Positions 17,172-25,157 of a DNA stretch of 64,000 bases are shown here, piece by piece. The notes under the pieces are model-generated. The model searched no databases and had not been told where the DNA came from. It was given only the letters and a program-made list of their open reading frames with translations. The position numbers and the translations under genes are program-made. The stretch spans positions 1 to 64,000 of the forward strand of contig CAWJEK010000022.1 in assembly GCA_963841885.1 (NCBI GenBank), read 5' to 3'. The stretch comes from Bog-756 sp963841885 (GTDB lineage: Bacteria > Actinomycetota > Acidimicrobiia > Acidimicrobiales > RAAP-2). Positions within the stretch are counted from its first letter, which is position 1. Every line of letters begins with the position of its first letter.

Positions 17172-18464
17172 ATGCTTGCCAGCTTGGCCAACATCTTCCG
17201 CATCCCCGACCTTCGCAAGAAGGTCCTCTTCACGCTGACCATCATCGCCCTGTACCAGTTCGGGGCCAACGTCCCGGTGCCCTTCGTCAACTTCTCGAAG
17301 GTGGCGCAGCTCGAGGCGGCGTCCAAGTCGTCGGGAGTGCTCGGGTTCCTCAACCTGTTCAGCGGGGGCGCCCTGACCCGCATGGCCGTGTTCGGGCTGG
17401 GCATCATGCCCTACATCACCTCCAGCATCATCATCCAGCTGCTGGCCACGGTGATCCCCAAGCTCGAGCAGTGGCGTGACCAGGGGGCGGTCGGCCAGAA
17501 GAAGCTGACCCAGACCACCCGGTACCTCACCGTGGCCCTGGCCCTGATGCAGTCGACGGGCCTCGTCTACCTGTTCCACAAGGGCGGGGGCGGCCTCTTC
17601 GGCTCGACCCAGAACATCGACCTGATCCTGAACTACTCGATCTGGCGGGCGGGCTTCATCGTCCTGACCCTGACCGCCGGCACCGCCTTCGTGATGTGGC
17701 TGGCCGAGCTGATCACCCAGCGGGGAATCGGCCAGGGGATGTCGATCCTGATCTTCGCCAACGTGGTGGCCGGCATCCCGTCGGGCCTCAACACCGTGCT
17801 CCAGGAGGGTGGCAAGGTGAAGTTCGCCACCATCCTGCTGGTGTCGCTCGCCCTGCTCGTCCTCATCGTGTTCGTGGACCAGGGCCAGCGCCGGATCCCG
17901 GTGACCTTCGCCAAACGGGTGGTGGGCCGCAAGATGTTCGGGGGTCAGAACACCTATATCCCGCTGAAGGTCAACCAGGCCGGCGTGATCCCCATCATCT
18001 TCGCCAGCTCGGTGCTCTACATCCCGGTGCTGCTGTCCAACATCATCCCGTCGGCGGCCTTCCGCTCGTGGGTCAACCACAACGTGACCCCGACGAGCAT
18101 CTTCTACATCTTCACGTACTTCCTCTTCATCCTGCTGTTCACCTTCTTCTACGTCTACGTGGCCTTCGATCCCCACCAGCAGGCGGACATCATCCGCAAG
18201 CAGGGCGGGTACATCCCGGGCATCCGGCCCGGCCAGCCGACCGAGCGGTACCTGGCGCACATCCTCAACCGGATCACGTGGCCCGGCGCCCTCTTCCTCG
18301 GGGCGGTGGCGGTCACTCCGTCACTGCTGATGGCCGCATGGAACATCACCAGCTATCCCTTCTACGGAACGACGCTCCTGATCGCCGTGGGTGTGGCTCT
18401 CGAGACGATGAAGCAGATCGACAGCCAGCTCATGATGCGAAACTACGAGGGCTTCCTCAAGTAG
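17172..18464 (+). CDS. secY: Protein translocase subunit SecY
   Basis: SecY, 430 residues, forms the membrane protein-conducting channel with SecE and SecG. About ten hydrophobic segments are visible. The plug/TM2 region is MAVFGLGIMPYITSSIIIQL and the cytosolic loop is TQRGIGQGMSILIFANVVAG. QQADIIRKQGGYIPGIRPGQ marks the conserved SecA/ribosome-contact loop, and the end is MMRNYEGFLK. The ATG follows GAGGAG by five bases. adk starts on the base after its stop, the usual secY-adk-map order. Confidence 0.98.
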   Translation: MLASLANIFRIPDLRKKVLFTLTIIALYQFGANVPVPFVNFSKVAQLEAASKSSGVLGFLNLFSGGALTRMAVFGLGIMPYITSSIIIQLLATVIPKLEQWRDQGAVGQKKLTQTTRYLTVALALMQSTGLVYLFHKGGGGLFGSTQNIDLILNYSIWRAGFIVLTLTAGTAFVMWLAELITQRGIGQGMSILIFANVVAGIPSGLNTVLQEGGKVKFATILLVSLALLVLIVFVDQGQRRIPVTFAKRVVGRKMFGGQNTYIPLKVNQAGVIPIIFASSVLYIPVLLSNIIPSAAFRSWVNHNVTPTSIFYIFTYFLFILLFTFFYVYVAFDPHQQADIIRKQGGYIPGIRPGQPTERYLAHILNRITWPGALFLGAVAVTPSLLMAAWNITSYPFYGTTLLIAVGVALETMKQIDSQLMMRNYEGFLK

Positions 18465-19145
18465 GTGGCAGCCGGCGCCAGGCTCGTCGTCCTCGGCAAA
18501 CAGGGGGCGGGGAAGGGGACGCAGTGTCTGTCCCTGTCCCATCACTATGTCGTCACCCATGTCTCCACCGGGGACATGCTCCGCGAGGCCGTGAAGCAGG
18601 GCACCCCGCTCGGCAAGAAGGCCAAGGAGCTGATGGACCGCGGCGAACTCCTCGGGGACGACCTGATCATGGAGATGGTCGCCGGCCGGCTCGCCGAGAG
18701 CGACACCAAGGACCGGGGCTTCATCCTCGACGGGTGCCCGCGCACGGTGGCCCAGGCCCGCATGCTGGCCGACCTGCTCACCCCGGTCGACCTCGACCTG
18801 GTCATCGACATCGAGGTCCCGACGTCCCAGGTGCTCCGCCGTCTGGCCTCGCGCCGGGTGTGTGTGGACTGCGGTGCCAACTACTCCCTCACCGCCCGGC
18901 CGCTGATCAACTGGACGTGCGACGTCTGCGGCGGCGAGGTCGTCCAGCGCGAGGACGACACCGAGGAGGCCATCTCGCGGCGGCTCGAGATCTACGAGGT
19001 CCAGACCGCGCCCCTCATCGACTGGTACCGCGACCGGGGCCAGCTGGCCCAGGTGTCCGGCACCGGCTCGCCCGAGTCGGTCACCAAGCGGATCGTCCGG
19101 GCCATCGAGGACCGCCGCAACCGGAAGGGCGGACGGTTCTCGTGA
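18465..19145 (+). CDS. adk: Adenylate kinase, zinc-lid type
   Basis: Adenylate kinase, 226 residues, converts ATP and AMP to two ADP. The P-loop is GKQGAGKGT (residues 11-19), with Lys-Gln in place of the common Pro-Pro or Ala-Pro. The AMP-binding part has HVSTGDMLREAV and GFILDGCPRTVAQA, with Cys where Tyr or Phe is frequent. The long LID has a four-cysteine zinc site: Cys133, Cys136, Cys152, Cys155. The GTG start abuts the secY stop. A putative promoter and mini-ORF for map follow its stop. Confidence 0.96.
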   Translation: MAAGARLVVLGKQGAGKGTQCLSLSHHYVVTHVSTGDMLREAVKQGTPLGKKAKELMDRGELLGDDLIMEMVAGRLAESDTKDRGFILDGCPRTVAQARMLADLLTPVDLDLVIDIEVPTSQVLRRLASRRVCVDCGANYSLTARPLINWTCDVCGGEVVQREDDTEEAISRRLEIYEVQTAPLIDWYRDRGQLAQVSGTGSPESVTKRIVRAIEDRRNRKGGRFS

Positions 19146-19154
19146 GCCGAGCCC

Positions 19155-19160
19155 TACGAT
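19155..19160 (+). promoter_or_regulatory. Putative -10 element of a leaderless transcript before map
   Basis: TACGAT is followed by seven bases and then ATG (19168). This spacing puts the transcription start at or next to the ATG. The ATG opens a 25-codon ORF rather than map itself. Confidence 0.45.
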
Positions 19161-19167
19161 GAGAGAC

Positions 19168-19245
19168 ATGCCCCACGCCCCGTCCGCCCCGGCCCGCGGG
19201 TCGACCGCCCCCGTCCGCGTCGGCGCCACCGGGGGCCGGCGATGA
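19168..19245 (+). CDS. Candidate leaderless mini-ORF coupled to map (25 residues)
   Basis: The ATG at 19168 opens MPHAPSAPARGSTAPVRVGA plus TGGRR, and its TGA overlaps the map ATG as ATGA. It is Pro/Ala/Arg-rich with no recognised domain. Two readings fit. One is a leaderless upstream ORF that delivers ribosomes to map, which has only a weak ribosome-binding site. The other is an N-terminal extension of map cut off by a one-base error, since several genes here contain such errors. Not a recognised gene. Confidence 0.4.
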   Translation: MPHAPSAPARGSTAPVRVGATGGRR

Positions 19246-19985
19246 GGCGCAACGCCGACGAACTGGCCAAGATGCGCAAGGCCGGGCGGGTGGTGGCCGA
19301 GATCCACGAGGCCACCAAGGCCGTCATCAAGCCGGGTGTGACGACCCTCGACATCGACCGGGTCGCCCGCGAGGTGCTGGAGAAGCGGGGTGCCGGCTCG
19401 AACTTCCTCGGGTACCACGGCTTCCCGGCGGTGGTCTGCACGTCGCCCAACTCCATGATCGTCCACGGGATCCCGTCGAAACAGGTGGTGCTCGTCGAGG
19501 GCGACATCATCAGCGTCGACTGCGGCGCCATCATCGAGGGGTACCACGGTGATGCGGCCTACACCGCACCGGTGGGTGAGGTGTCGGCCGAGGCCACCCG
19601 CCTGATGGAGGTGACCGAGGCCAGCCTCTTCGCCGGGATCGACCAGCTGACCGTGGGCAACCGACTCAACGAGGTGGGCCGGGCCGTGCAGAAGGTCGCC
19701 GAGGCGGCCGGGTTCTCGGTGGTGCGCGAGTACGTGGGGCACGCCATCGGCACGGCCATGCACGAGGAGCCCCAGGTCCCCAACTACTGGCCGGGCACCC
19801 CCGGACCCACCCTGAAGGAGGGGATGGTGTTCGCCATCGAGCCGATGGTCAACGCCGGAGGGGCCGGTACCCTGATGCTCGACGACGGGTGGAGCGTGGT
19901 GACCGCCGACGGCCGGCTGTCGGCCCATTTCGAGCACACGATCGCGGTGACCGACGACGGACCGGAGATCTTCACCGTGCTGTGA
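19242..19985 (+). CDS. map: Methionine aminopeptidase, type I
   Basis: The enzyme, 247 residues, removes N-terminal Met from nascent proteins. It has the pita-bread fold ligands Asp93, Asp104, His167, Glu200 and Glu231, and the substrate His75 in VHGIP. Context motifs are SVDCGAIIEGYHGDAAYT, YVGHAIGTAMHEEPQVPNY and FAIEPMVNAG. No earlier in-frame start exists after the adk stop. The site before the ATG is weak, so coupling to the upstream mini-ORF is plausible. A hairpin follows the stop. Confidence 0.97.
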   Translation: MRRNADELAKMRKAGRVVAEIHEATKAVIKPGVTTLDIDRVAREVLEKRGAGSNFLGYHGFPAVVCTSPNSMIVHGIPSKQVVLVEGDIISVDCGAIIEGYHGDAAYTAPVGEVSAEATRLMEVTEASLFAGIDQLTVGNRLNEVGRAVQKVAEAAGFSVVREYVGHAIGTAMHEEPQVPNYWPGTPGPTLKEGMVFAIEPMVNAGGAGTLMLDDGWSVVTADGRLSAHFEHTIAVTDDGPEIFTVL

Positions 19986-20000
19986 GCCCCTGACCAGGGA

Positions 20001-20023
20001 CTTTCCGGTCCGTTACCGGAAAG
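20001..20023 (+). terminator. Terminator-like hairpin after map
   Basis: CTTTCCGGT and ACCGGAAAG form a perfect 9-bp stem with loop CCGTT, starting 16 bases after the map stop. There is no T-tract. It separates the spc part of the superoperon from a new promoter before infA. Confidence 0.45.
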
Positions 20024-20044
20024 GCGCAGGTCGTGGGCCTCGGA

Positions 20045-20073
20045 CTGGCAATTTGCCCACGAGGGGCTAGACT
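20045..20073 (+). promoter_or_regulatory. Putative promoter of the infA-rpmJ-rpsM-rpsK-rpsD-rpoA-rplQ unit
   Basis: CTGGCA (20045-20050) and TAGACT (20068-20073) are spaced by 17 bases. The predicted start near 20080 gives an infA leader of about 165 nt. It follows the hairpin at the map end. Confidence 0.5.
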
Positions 20074-20191
20074 TGTCCTTCGGTCAGCCACCGCTGTGTG
20101 GTGGCGTGCCGATCCCGCTCAGGTGGCCGTGCTCCGGCATGCCCCCGGCTGCGGTGACGTCCGGGACACGCACTCCGTGGTCCGTGGCGCA

Positions 20192-20210
20192 CGTCGTCCC
20201 CCGGACGACG
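20192..20210 (+). other. Perfect 8-bp hairpin in the infA leader
   Basis: CGTCGTCC and GGACGACG flank a CCC loop, 34 bases before the proposed infA start. An upstream 6-bp stem GCCACC...GGTGGC is also visible. Together with the unusual start codon this leader may be regulatory. Confidence 0.35.
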
Positions 20211-20244
20211 GATGACAGAAGTCGAAGAGTAGTAGGAGATTCAC

Positions 20245-20469
20245 CTGCCCAAGCCCAAGGAAGATGCCATCGTGCTGGAGGGGACGGTCGTGGAGCCGCT
20301 CCCCAACGCCATGTTCCGCGTGGAGCTCGAGAACGGCCACAACGTACTGGCGCACAGCTCCGGCAAGATGCGGATGCACCGCATCCGCATCCTCCCCGGA
20401 GACAAGGTGCAAGTGGAGATCACGCCCTACGACCTGGGCCGTGGGCGGATCACCTACCGCTACAAGTGA
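20245..20469 (+). CDS. infA: Translation initiation factor IF-1, probable CTG start
   Basis: IF-1 binds the 30S A site during initiation. The body LEGTVVEPLPNAMFRVELEN, then GHNVLAHSSGKMRMHRIRIL and PYDLGRGRITYRYK, is canonical. Family members start about nine residues before LEGTVVEP, with a Lys-rich N-terminus. That part is encoded in frame as PKPKEDAIV preceded by CTG at 20245. AGGAG lies six bases before this CTG, ideal spacing. The only standard start is a GTG at 20272, which would truncate the first strand of the OB fold. CTG gives 74 residues, the normal length. A base error turning ATG or GTG into CTG is the alternative. Confidence 0.9.
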   Translation: MPKPKEDAIVLEGTVVEPLPNAMFRVELENGHNVLAHSSGKMRMHRIRILPGDKVQVEITPYDLGRGRITYRYK

Positions 20470-20561
20470 TCCGGGCCCGCCCCCACCGACCGGTCGGGGC
20501 GGGACCGACAAGCAGTGACCCGGGCGGCCGTGCGGCCGCCGGCCGAGACAAGGACGACAAC

Positions 20562-20675
20562 GTGAAGGTTCGACCGAGCGTCAAGCCGATGTGTGAGAAG
20601 TGCAAGGTGATCCGCCGACATTCGCGGGTCATGGTGATCTGCGAAAACCCGCGCCACAAGCAGCGGCAGGGCTGA
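20562..20675 (+). CDS. rpmJ: 50S ribosomal protein L36, zinc type
   Basis: L36, 37 residues, starts at GTG: MKVRPSVKPMCEKCKVIRRH and then SRVMVICENPRHKQRQG. Cys11, Cys14, Cys27 and His32 form the zinc site, so this is the C+ form. It lies 92 bases after infA and 39 before rpsM, the standard alpha-operon order. Confidence 0.97.
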   Translation: MKVRPSVKPMCEKCKVIRRHSRVMVICENPRHKQRQG

Positions 20676-20714
20676 CGCCGACCAGGCGCCGAACGAGAAG
20701 AGAAAGAAGACCCC

Positions 20715-21092
20715 GTGGCCCGTATCTCCGGAGTGGACATCCCCCGCGAAAAGCGGTTGGAGATCTCCCTGACCTACATCTTCGGCATCGGCCGGACGAC
20801 CGCGCAGCAGATCTGCACGGCCACCGAGACCAGCCCGGACACCCGTGTCCGCGACCTGACCGACGAAGAGGTCACCCGCCTCCGCAACTACATCGACGCC
20901 AACCTGCAGGTCGAGGGCGACCTGCGCCGCGACATCTCCCAGGACATCAAGCGGAAGATGGAGATCGGCTGCTACCAGGGGATCCGCCACCGCAAGGGCC
21001 TCCCGGTCCACGGCCAGCGCACCCACACCAACGCCCGGACCCGCAAGGGCCCGAAGAAGACCGTCGCCGGAAAGAAGAAGGTGCGCAAGTAA
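20715..21092 (+). CDS. rpsM: 30S ribosomal protein S13
   Basis: S13, 125 residues, lies in the 30S head and contacts P-site tRNA and the 50S bridge. It starts at GTG with MARISGVDIPREKRLEISLT. The YIFGIGRTTAQQIC motif, then GCYQGIRHRKGLPVHGQRTH and the basic tail KGPKKTVAGKKKVRK, are typical. The stop overlaps the rpsK ATG (TAATG). Confidence 0.98.
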   Translation: MARISGVDIPREKRLEISLTYIFGIGRTTAQQICTATETSPDTRVRDLTDEEVTRLRNYIDANLQVEGDLRRDISQDIKRKMEIGCYQGIRHRKGLPVHGQRTHTNARTRKGPKKTVAGKKKVRK

Positions 21093-21496
21093 TGGCCAAG
21101 ACCACCAAGCCGGGGGCGGCCCGCCGTCCCCGCAAGCGGGAGCGGAAGAACGTCACCTTCGGCGTCGCCCACATCAAGAGTTCGTTCAACAACACCATCG
21201 TCTCCATCGCCGACCCCGAGGGCAACGTGCTCGCCTGGGCCTCGGCCGGCAACGTCGGGTTCAAGGGCTCCCGCAAGTCCACCCCCTTTGCCGCCCAGCT
21301 GGCTGCCGAGCAGTGCGCCAAGCGGGCCATGGAGCACGGTGTGCGCCGGGTCGACGTGCTGGTCCGCGGACCGGGCTCGGGCCGGGAGACCGCCATCCGC
21401 TCGCTCGCCGCGGCCGGCATCGAGGTCGCCGGCATCAAGGACGTCACCCCCATCCCGCACAACGGCTGCCGCCCCAAGAAGCGGCGGCGGGTGTAG
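21092..21496 (+). CDS. rpsK: 30S ribosomal protein S11
   Basis: S11, 134 residues, forms the 30S platform. It has NVTFGVAHIKSSFNNTIVSI, the GFKGSRKSTPFAAQLAAEQC segment, RGPGSGRETAIRSLAAAG and the end PHNGCRPKKRRRV. The ATG overlapping the rpsM stop is the start; the longer in-frame reading would run back over rpsM. The normal order follows, with rpsD next. Confidence 0.98.
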   Translation: MAKTTKPGAARRPRKRERKNVTFGVAHIKSSFNNTIVSIADPEGNVLAWASAGNVGFKGSRKSTPFAAQLAAEQCAKRAMEHGVRRVDVLVRGPGSGRETAIRSLAAAGIEVAGIKDVTPIPHNGCRPKKRRRV

Positions 21497-21527
21497 GGAA
21501 CGGGAACGAAGGGAACCAAGGAACACC

Positions 21528-22175
21528 ATGGCTCGATACACCGGACCCGTCTGCCGGCTCTGCCGCCGGGAGCGCACCAAGCTCTTCCTGAAGGGGGAGC
21601 GCTGCTATTCGATGAAGTGCCCCGTCTCCGAGGCGGTCACCGACCGCCACAGCCGCGCCTACCCCCCGGGTGAGCACGGCCGCGACCGGATGCGCCAGGG
21701 GTCGGAGTACCTCGGCCAGCTGCGCGAGAAGCAGAAGGCCCGTCGCATCTACGGCCTCCTCGAACGCCAGTTCCACAACCTCTACGTGGAGGCCAGCCGA
21801 GCCCCCGGCATCACCGGGGAGAACCTGCTGCGCATGCTCGAGCTGCGGCTCGACAACGTCGCCTTCCGGGCGGGATGGGGCGCCAGCCGCTCCCAGGCCC
21901 GCCAGTTCGTCCGCCACGGACACGTCCTGGTCAACGGCAAGCGGGTCACCATCCCGAGCTACCGGGTCCGCCAGGGCGACACGATCGCCCTCAAGTCGTC
22001 GTCGCGCGAGATGTTCCACGTGCGCCGCAACATGGACACCCTCGACCGGGCGCTGCCGCCGTGGCTCGAGACGGTGGGCGACCGCTTCGAGGTGAAGGTG
22101 TTCTCGTTGCCGCTGCGCGAGCACATCGACGAGCCGGTCCAGGAGCAGCTCATCGTGGAGCTCTACTCCAAGTAG
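21528..22175 (+). CDS. rpsD: 30S ribosomal protein S4, zinc type
   Basis: S4, 215 residues, nucleates 30S assembly and affects fidelity. The N-terminus has a zinc motif at Cys9, Cys12, Cys26 and Cys31. The S4 RNA-binding domain holds MLELRLDNVAFRAGWGASRS and QARQFVRHGHVLVNGKRVTI. It ends QLIVELYSK. The ATG at 21528 follows a purine-rich leader. Zinc and non-zinc S4 types both occur in actinobacteria. Confidence 0.98.
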   Translation: MARYTGPVCRLCRRERTKLFLKGERCYSMKCPVSEAVTDRHSRAYPPGEHGRDRMRQGSEYLGQLREKQKARRIYGLLERQFHNLYVEASRAPGITGENLLRMLELRLDNVAFRAGWGASRSQARQFVRHGHVLVNGKRVTIPSYRVRQGDTIALKSSSREMFHVRRNMDTLDRALPPWLETVGDRFEVKVFSLPLREHIDEPVQEQLIVELYSK

Positions 22176-22265
22176 CCACGGCCCAGCCGACGCCACGCCC
22201 CGCACCGACCACACGAACCGACCCAGACCGAACCTGCGCACCATCTGCCGAGGAGCCCTACACGC

Positions 22266-23204
22266 ATGCTCATCATCCAACGTCCCACCGTTGAAGCCAT
22301 CGGAGAGGAAGAGGACAACCGCCAGAAGTTCGCGGTCGGACCCCTCGACCCCGGCTTCGGTCACACCCTCGGCAACTCGCTGCGGCGGACCCTGCTGTCG
22401 TCGATTCCCGGCGCCGCCATCACCCAGGTCCGCTTCGACGAGGCCCTCCACGAGTTCACGACCCTGCCGGGCGTGAAGGAGGACGTCACCGACATCATCC
22501 TCAACCTGAAGGACCTCCTGTTCCGGGTCCACAGCGACGAGCCGGTGACCATCCGCCTCGACAAGCGCGGCCCGGGCGCCGCCACCGCCGGCGACCTGCA
22601 GGTCACCGCCGACGTCGAGGTCCTGAGCCCCGGCCAGCACATCGCCTCTCTCAACACCAAGGGCCACATCGCCGTCGACCTGACCGTCGAGCGGGGTCGC
22701 GGCTACCTGTCGGCCGACAAGAACAAGGGCACCGGCGCCATCGGCGTCATCCCGGTCGACGCCATCTTCTCGCCCGTGCGCCGGGTGGCCTTCACCGTGG
22801 AGCCCGTGCGGGTCGAGCAGTCGACCGACTTCGACCGTCTGGTCATCGAGATCGAGACCGACGGCTCCCTCAGCCCCCGCGAGGCCCTCGCCTCGGCGGG
22901 CGACACCCTCCGCACCCTGGTGGCCCTGGTGGCCGACCTGGAGGAGGAGCCCCAGGGCCTGGAACTGAGTGTGCCCGGGGCCCACACGTCCTCGTCGCCC
23001 GACCTCGACCTGCGCATCGAGGACCTCGACCTCACCGAGCGTCCGCGCAACTGTCTCAAGCGGGCCCAGATCAATACCATCGGCGAGCTTGTCGACCGCA
23101 CCCTGGACGACCTGCTCAACATCACCAACTTCGGGCAGAAGTCGCTCGACGAGGTGCTCCAGAAGCTCGACGAGCGGGGCCTGTCCCTGCGTGTCAAGGA
23201 CTGA
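22266..23204 (+). CDS. rpoA: RNA polymerase alpha subunit
   Basis: Alpha, 312 residues, dimerises to start RNA polymerase assembly and contacts activators and UP elements through its C-terminal domain. The N-terminal domain has GFGHTLGNSLRRTLLSSIPG and EDVTDIILNLKDL. The C-terminal domain (about residue 245 on) has IEDLDLTERPRNCLKRAQIN and the helix-hairpin-helix DDLLNITNFGQKSLDEVLQK. Length is near the family norm of 310-350. It is followed nine bases later by rplQ. Confidence 0.98.
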   Translation: MLIIQRPTVEAIGEEEDNRQKFAVGPLDPGFGHTLGNSLRRTLLSSIPGAAITQVRFDEALHEFTTLPGVKEDVTDIILNLKDLLFRVHSDEPVTIRLDKRGPGAATAGDLQVTADVEVLSPGQHIASLNTKGHIAVDLTVERGRGYLSADKNKGTGAIGVIPVDAIFSPVRRVAFTVEPVRVEQSTDFDRLVIEIETDGSLSPREALASAGDTLRTLVALVADLEEEPQGLELSVPGAHTSSSPDLDLRIEDLDLTERPRNCLKRAQINTIGELVDRTLDDLLNITNFGQKSLDEVLQKLDERGLSLRVKD

Positions 23205-23213
23205 GGTCCCCCC

Positions 23214-23567
23214 ATGCTCGGCACCCCCAAGAAGGGCCGTCGTTTCGGCGGCAGCTCCGCCCACCAGAAGGCGATGATGGGCAACCTGGTCGCGTCGCTC
23301 ATCGCGGCCGAATACCTGGTCACCACCGAGGCCAAGGCCAAGGCGCTGCGCCCGGTGGCCGAGAAGGTCATCACCGCGGCCGCCAAGGGCGGCGTCGCCC
23401 GCCAGCGCAACGTGGTCGCCTTCATCCGGGACAAGGACATGGCCCACAAGCTGTTCGACGAGATCGGCCCCCGCTATGCGGAGCGCCCGGGTGGCTATAC
23501 GCGCATCCTCAAGCTGGGCACCCGTCAGGGCGACAACGCCCCCATGGCCCGCATCGAACTGGTGTGA
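23214..23567 (+). CDS. rplQ: 50S ribosomal protein L17
   Basis: L17, 117 residues, is near the exit tunnel. GRRFGGSSAHQKAMMGNLVA, TTEAKAKALRPVAEKVITAA and the end GYTRILKLGTRQGDNAPMAR are typical. No C-terminal extension is present, unlike L17 of many actinobacteria. The gene overlaps the truA GTG by four bases. Confidence 0.97.
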   Translation: MLGTPKKGRRFGGSSAHQKAMMGNLVASLIAAEYLVTTEAKAKALRPVAEKVITAAAKGGVARQRNVVAFIRDKDMAHKLFDEIGPRYAERPGGYTRILKLGTRQGDNAPMARIELV

Positions 23568-24466
23568 GCACGCCCCCCGACCACGGGGGGAGTGAGCGAG
23601 CCACCGTCCGCTGGCGGCTCCGGCTGGCCTACGACGGCGGCGGTTTCCACGGTTTCGCCGCCCAGGAGGGCGTAGAGACGGTGGCCGGTGCCCTGGCCGC
23701 GGCCCTGTCCCGGGTGGCCCGCACCCCGGTCACCCTCACCTGCGCCGGGCGTACCGACGCCGGTGTGCACGCCCTCGACCAGGTCGTCCACGTCGACCTG
23801 CCGGCCGACCGCTCGGCCGCCCTCGACCCGGCCGCCGTGGTGAAGTCCTGCAACAGCCAGGTCGGACCGCGGATCGTGGTGCGGTCGGCCGAGATCGCCC
23901 CCGAGGGCTTCGACGCCCGGCACTCGGCCACGGCGCGCCGCTACCGCTACCTGGTGGTCAACGCCCCGGTGGCCGACCCGCTGCTGGCCGGCCTGACCTG
24001 GCACGTGGCCGACCCGCTGGACCTGCGGTCGATGGCCGCGGCGGCCGACGCCCTGCTCGGCGAGCACGACTTCCGGGCCTTCTGCCGTCGCGTGCCGGGC
24101 ACGGAGCCGTCCGACCCCATCAACCGTCGCGTCCTGGACGCCCGCTGGACCCGCCTGGACGGACGTCCCCCGGGTGCCCGCACCGCCGGGACCTCGGAGC
24201 TCGACGCCGGCCGGCGCTCGACCGGCCCGGCGCTGGCCCCCGTGGTCGGGGACCTGCTGGCCTTCGAGATCGAGGCCAACGCCTTCTGCCACCAGATGGT
24301 CCGATCGGTGGTGGGGACCCTGGTCGACGTGGGACGGGGCCGTCGGAGGCCCTCGGACATCCTCCACATCCTGCGCTCGGCGGACCGCTCCCGGGCGGCG
24401 CAGCCGGCCCCACCCCAGGGGCTCACACTGATGGCCGTCCGCTACGGGGAGGCCGGGGCCCCCTAG
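23564..24466 (+). CDS. truA: tRNA pseudouridine(38-40) synthase TruA
   Basis: TruA, 300 residues, converts U38-U40 in tRNA anticodon arms to pseudouridine. The catalytic Asp65 lies in CAGRTDAGVHALDQVVHVD. Further motifs are RYRYLVVNAPVADPLL, HDFRAFCRR and the C-terminal FEIEANAFCHQMVRSVVGTL. It starts at a GTG overlapping the rplQ stop (GTGA), so it is translationally coupled to the alpha operon. A Gly/Arg/Ser insert near residues 200-225 is slightly longer than usual. Confidence 0.96.
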   Translation: MSTPPDHGGSERATVRWRLRLAYDGGGFHGFAAQEGVETVAGALAAALSRVARTPVTLTCAGRTDAGVHALDQVVHVDLPADRSAALDPAAVVKSCNSQVGPRIVVRSAEIAPEGFDARHSATARRYRYLVVNAPVADPLLAGLTWHVADPLDLRSMAAAADALLGEHDFRAFCRRVPGTEPSDPINRRVLDARWTRLDGRPPGARTAGTSELDAGRRSTGPALAPVVGDLLAFEIEANAFCHQMVRSVVGTLVDVGRGRRRPSDILHILRSADRSRAAQPAPPQGLTLMAVRYGEAGAP

Positions 24467-24492
24467 CCGGTCCACCGACGTGGCCACGCGGC

Positions 24493-24522
24493 TTGCCCGC
24501 CGCCCCCCTCCCGACGTAGTGT
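24493..24522 (+). promoter_or_regulatory. Putative promoter for rplM-rpsI
   Basis: TTGCCC (24493-24498) and TAGTGT (24517-24522) are 18 bases apart in the 179-base gap between truA and rplM. The leader would be about 115 nt. No clear hairpin regulator is seen there. Confidence 0.45.
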
Positions 24523-24645
24523 GGAAGGTCGCCGGGTCGGGCCCCGACCGTTGGTGGGCGGGTAGCCCCTCCACCGGTCTCCCACTCGCGAGGCCCCGCA
24601 CCCGCAGGTGCCCGGACACCCGACACCATCGAACGAGGAATCCTG

Positions 24646-25113
24646 TTGCGCACGTACACCCCCAAGCCCGCTGACATCACCCGCGCCTGGCACGTCGTCG
24701 ACGCCGACGGCCTGGTCCTGGGCCGACTGGCCACCGAGGTGGCCGCCGTGCTGCGCGGCAAGCACAAGCCGACCTTCGCGCCCCACATGGACACGGGCGA
24801 CCACGTCGTCGTCATCAACGCCGACAAGGTGGTGCTGACCTCGGGCAAGGCCGACGCCAAGATGGCCTACCGCCACTCCGGCTACCCGGGCGGACTGACC
24901 GCCACCAGCTACGCCGACCTCATGGTCGACCGGGCCGACGACGTCGTGCGGGACGCCATCCGGGGGATGCTGCCGAAGAACCGGCTGGGGCGCCAGATGG
25001 CGACCAAGCTCAAGGTCTACCGCGGTGGGGAGCATCCCCACACCGCCCAGAACCCGACCCCTCTCGAGATCCCCCGGGCCCGCCGCACGGCGTCCGCCCG
25101 CAGCGGCGCCTGA
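24646..25113 (+). CDS. rplM: 50S ribosomal protein L13
   Basis: L13, 155 residues, is an early 50S assembly protein. It starts at TTG, placed seven bases after GAGGAA. The sequence RTYTPKPADITRAWHVVDAD, the LGRLATEVAAVLRGKHKPTF segment, HSGYPGG and GMLPKNRLGRQMATKLKVY are diagnostic. A TTG start is unusual for a ribosomal protein but no better in-frame codon exists upstream. It forms a pair with rpsI. Confidence 0.97.
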   Translation: MRTYTPKPADITRAWHVVDADGLVLGRLATEVAAVLRGKHKPTFAPHMDTGDHVVVINADKVVLTSGKADAKMAYRHSGYPGGLTATSYADLMVDRADDVVRDAIRGMLPKNRLGRQMATKLKVYRGGEHPHTAQNPTPLEIPRARRTASARSGA

Positions 25114-25157
25114 GCCCCGACGACCACCCGATCACGCACGGAACGAAGGAACCACCA

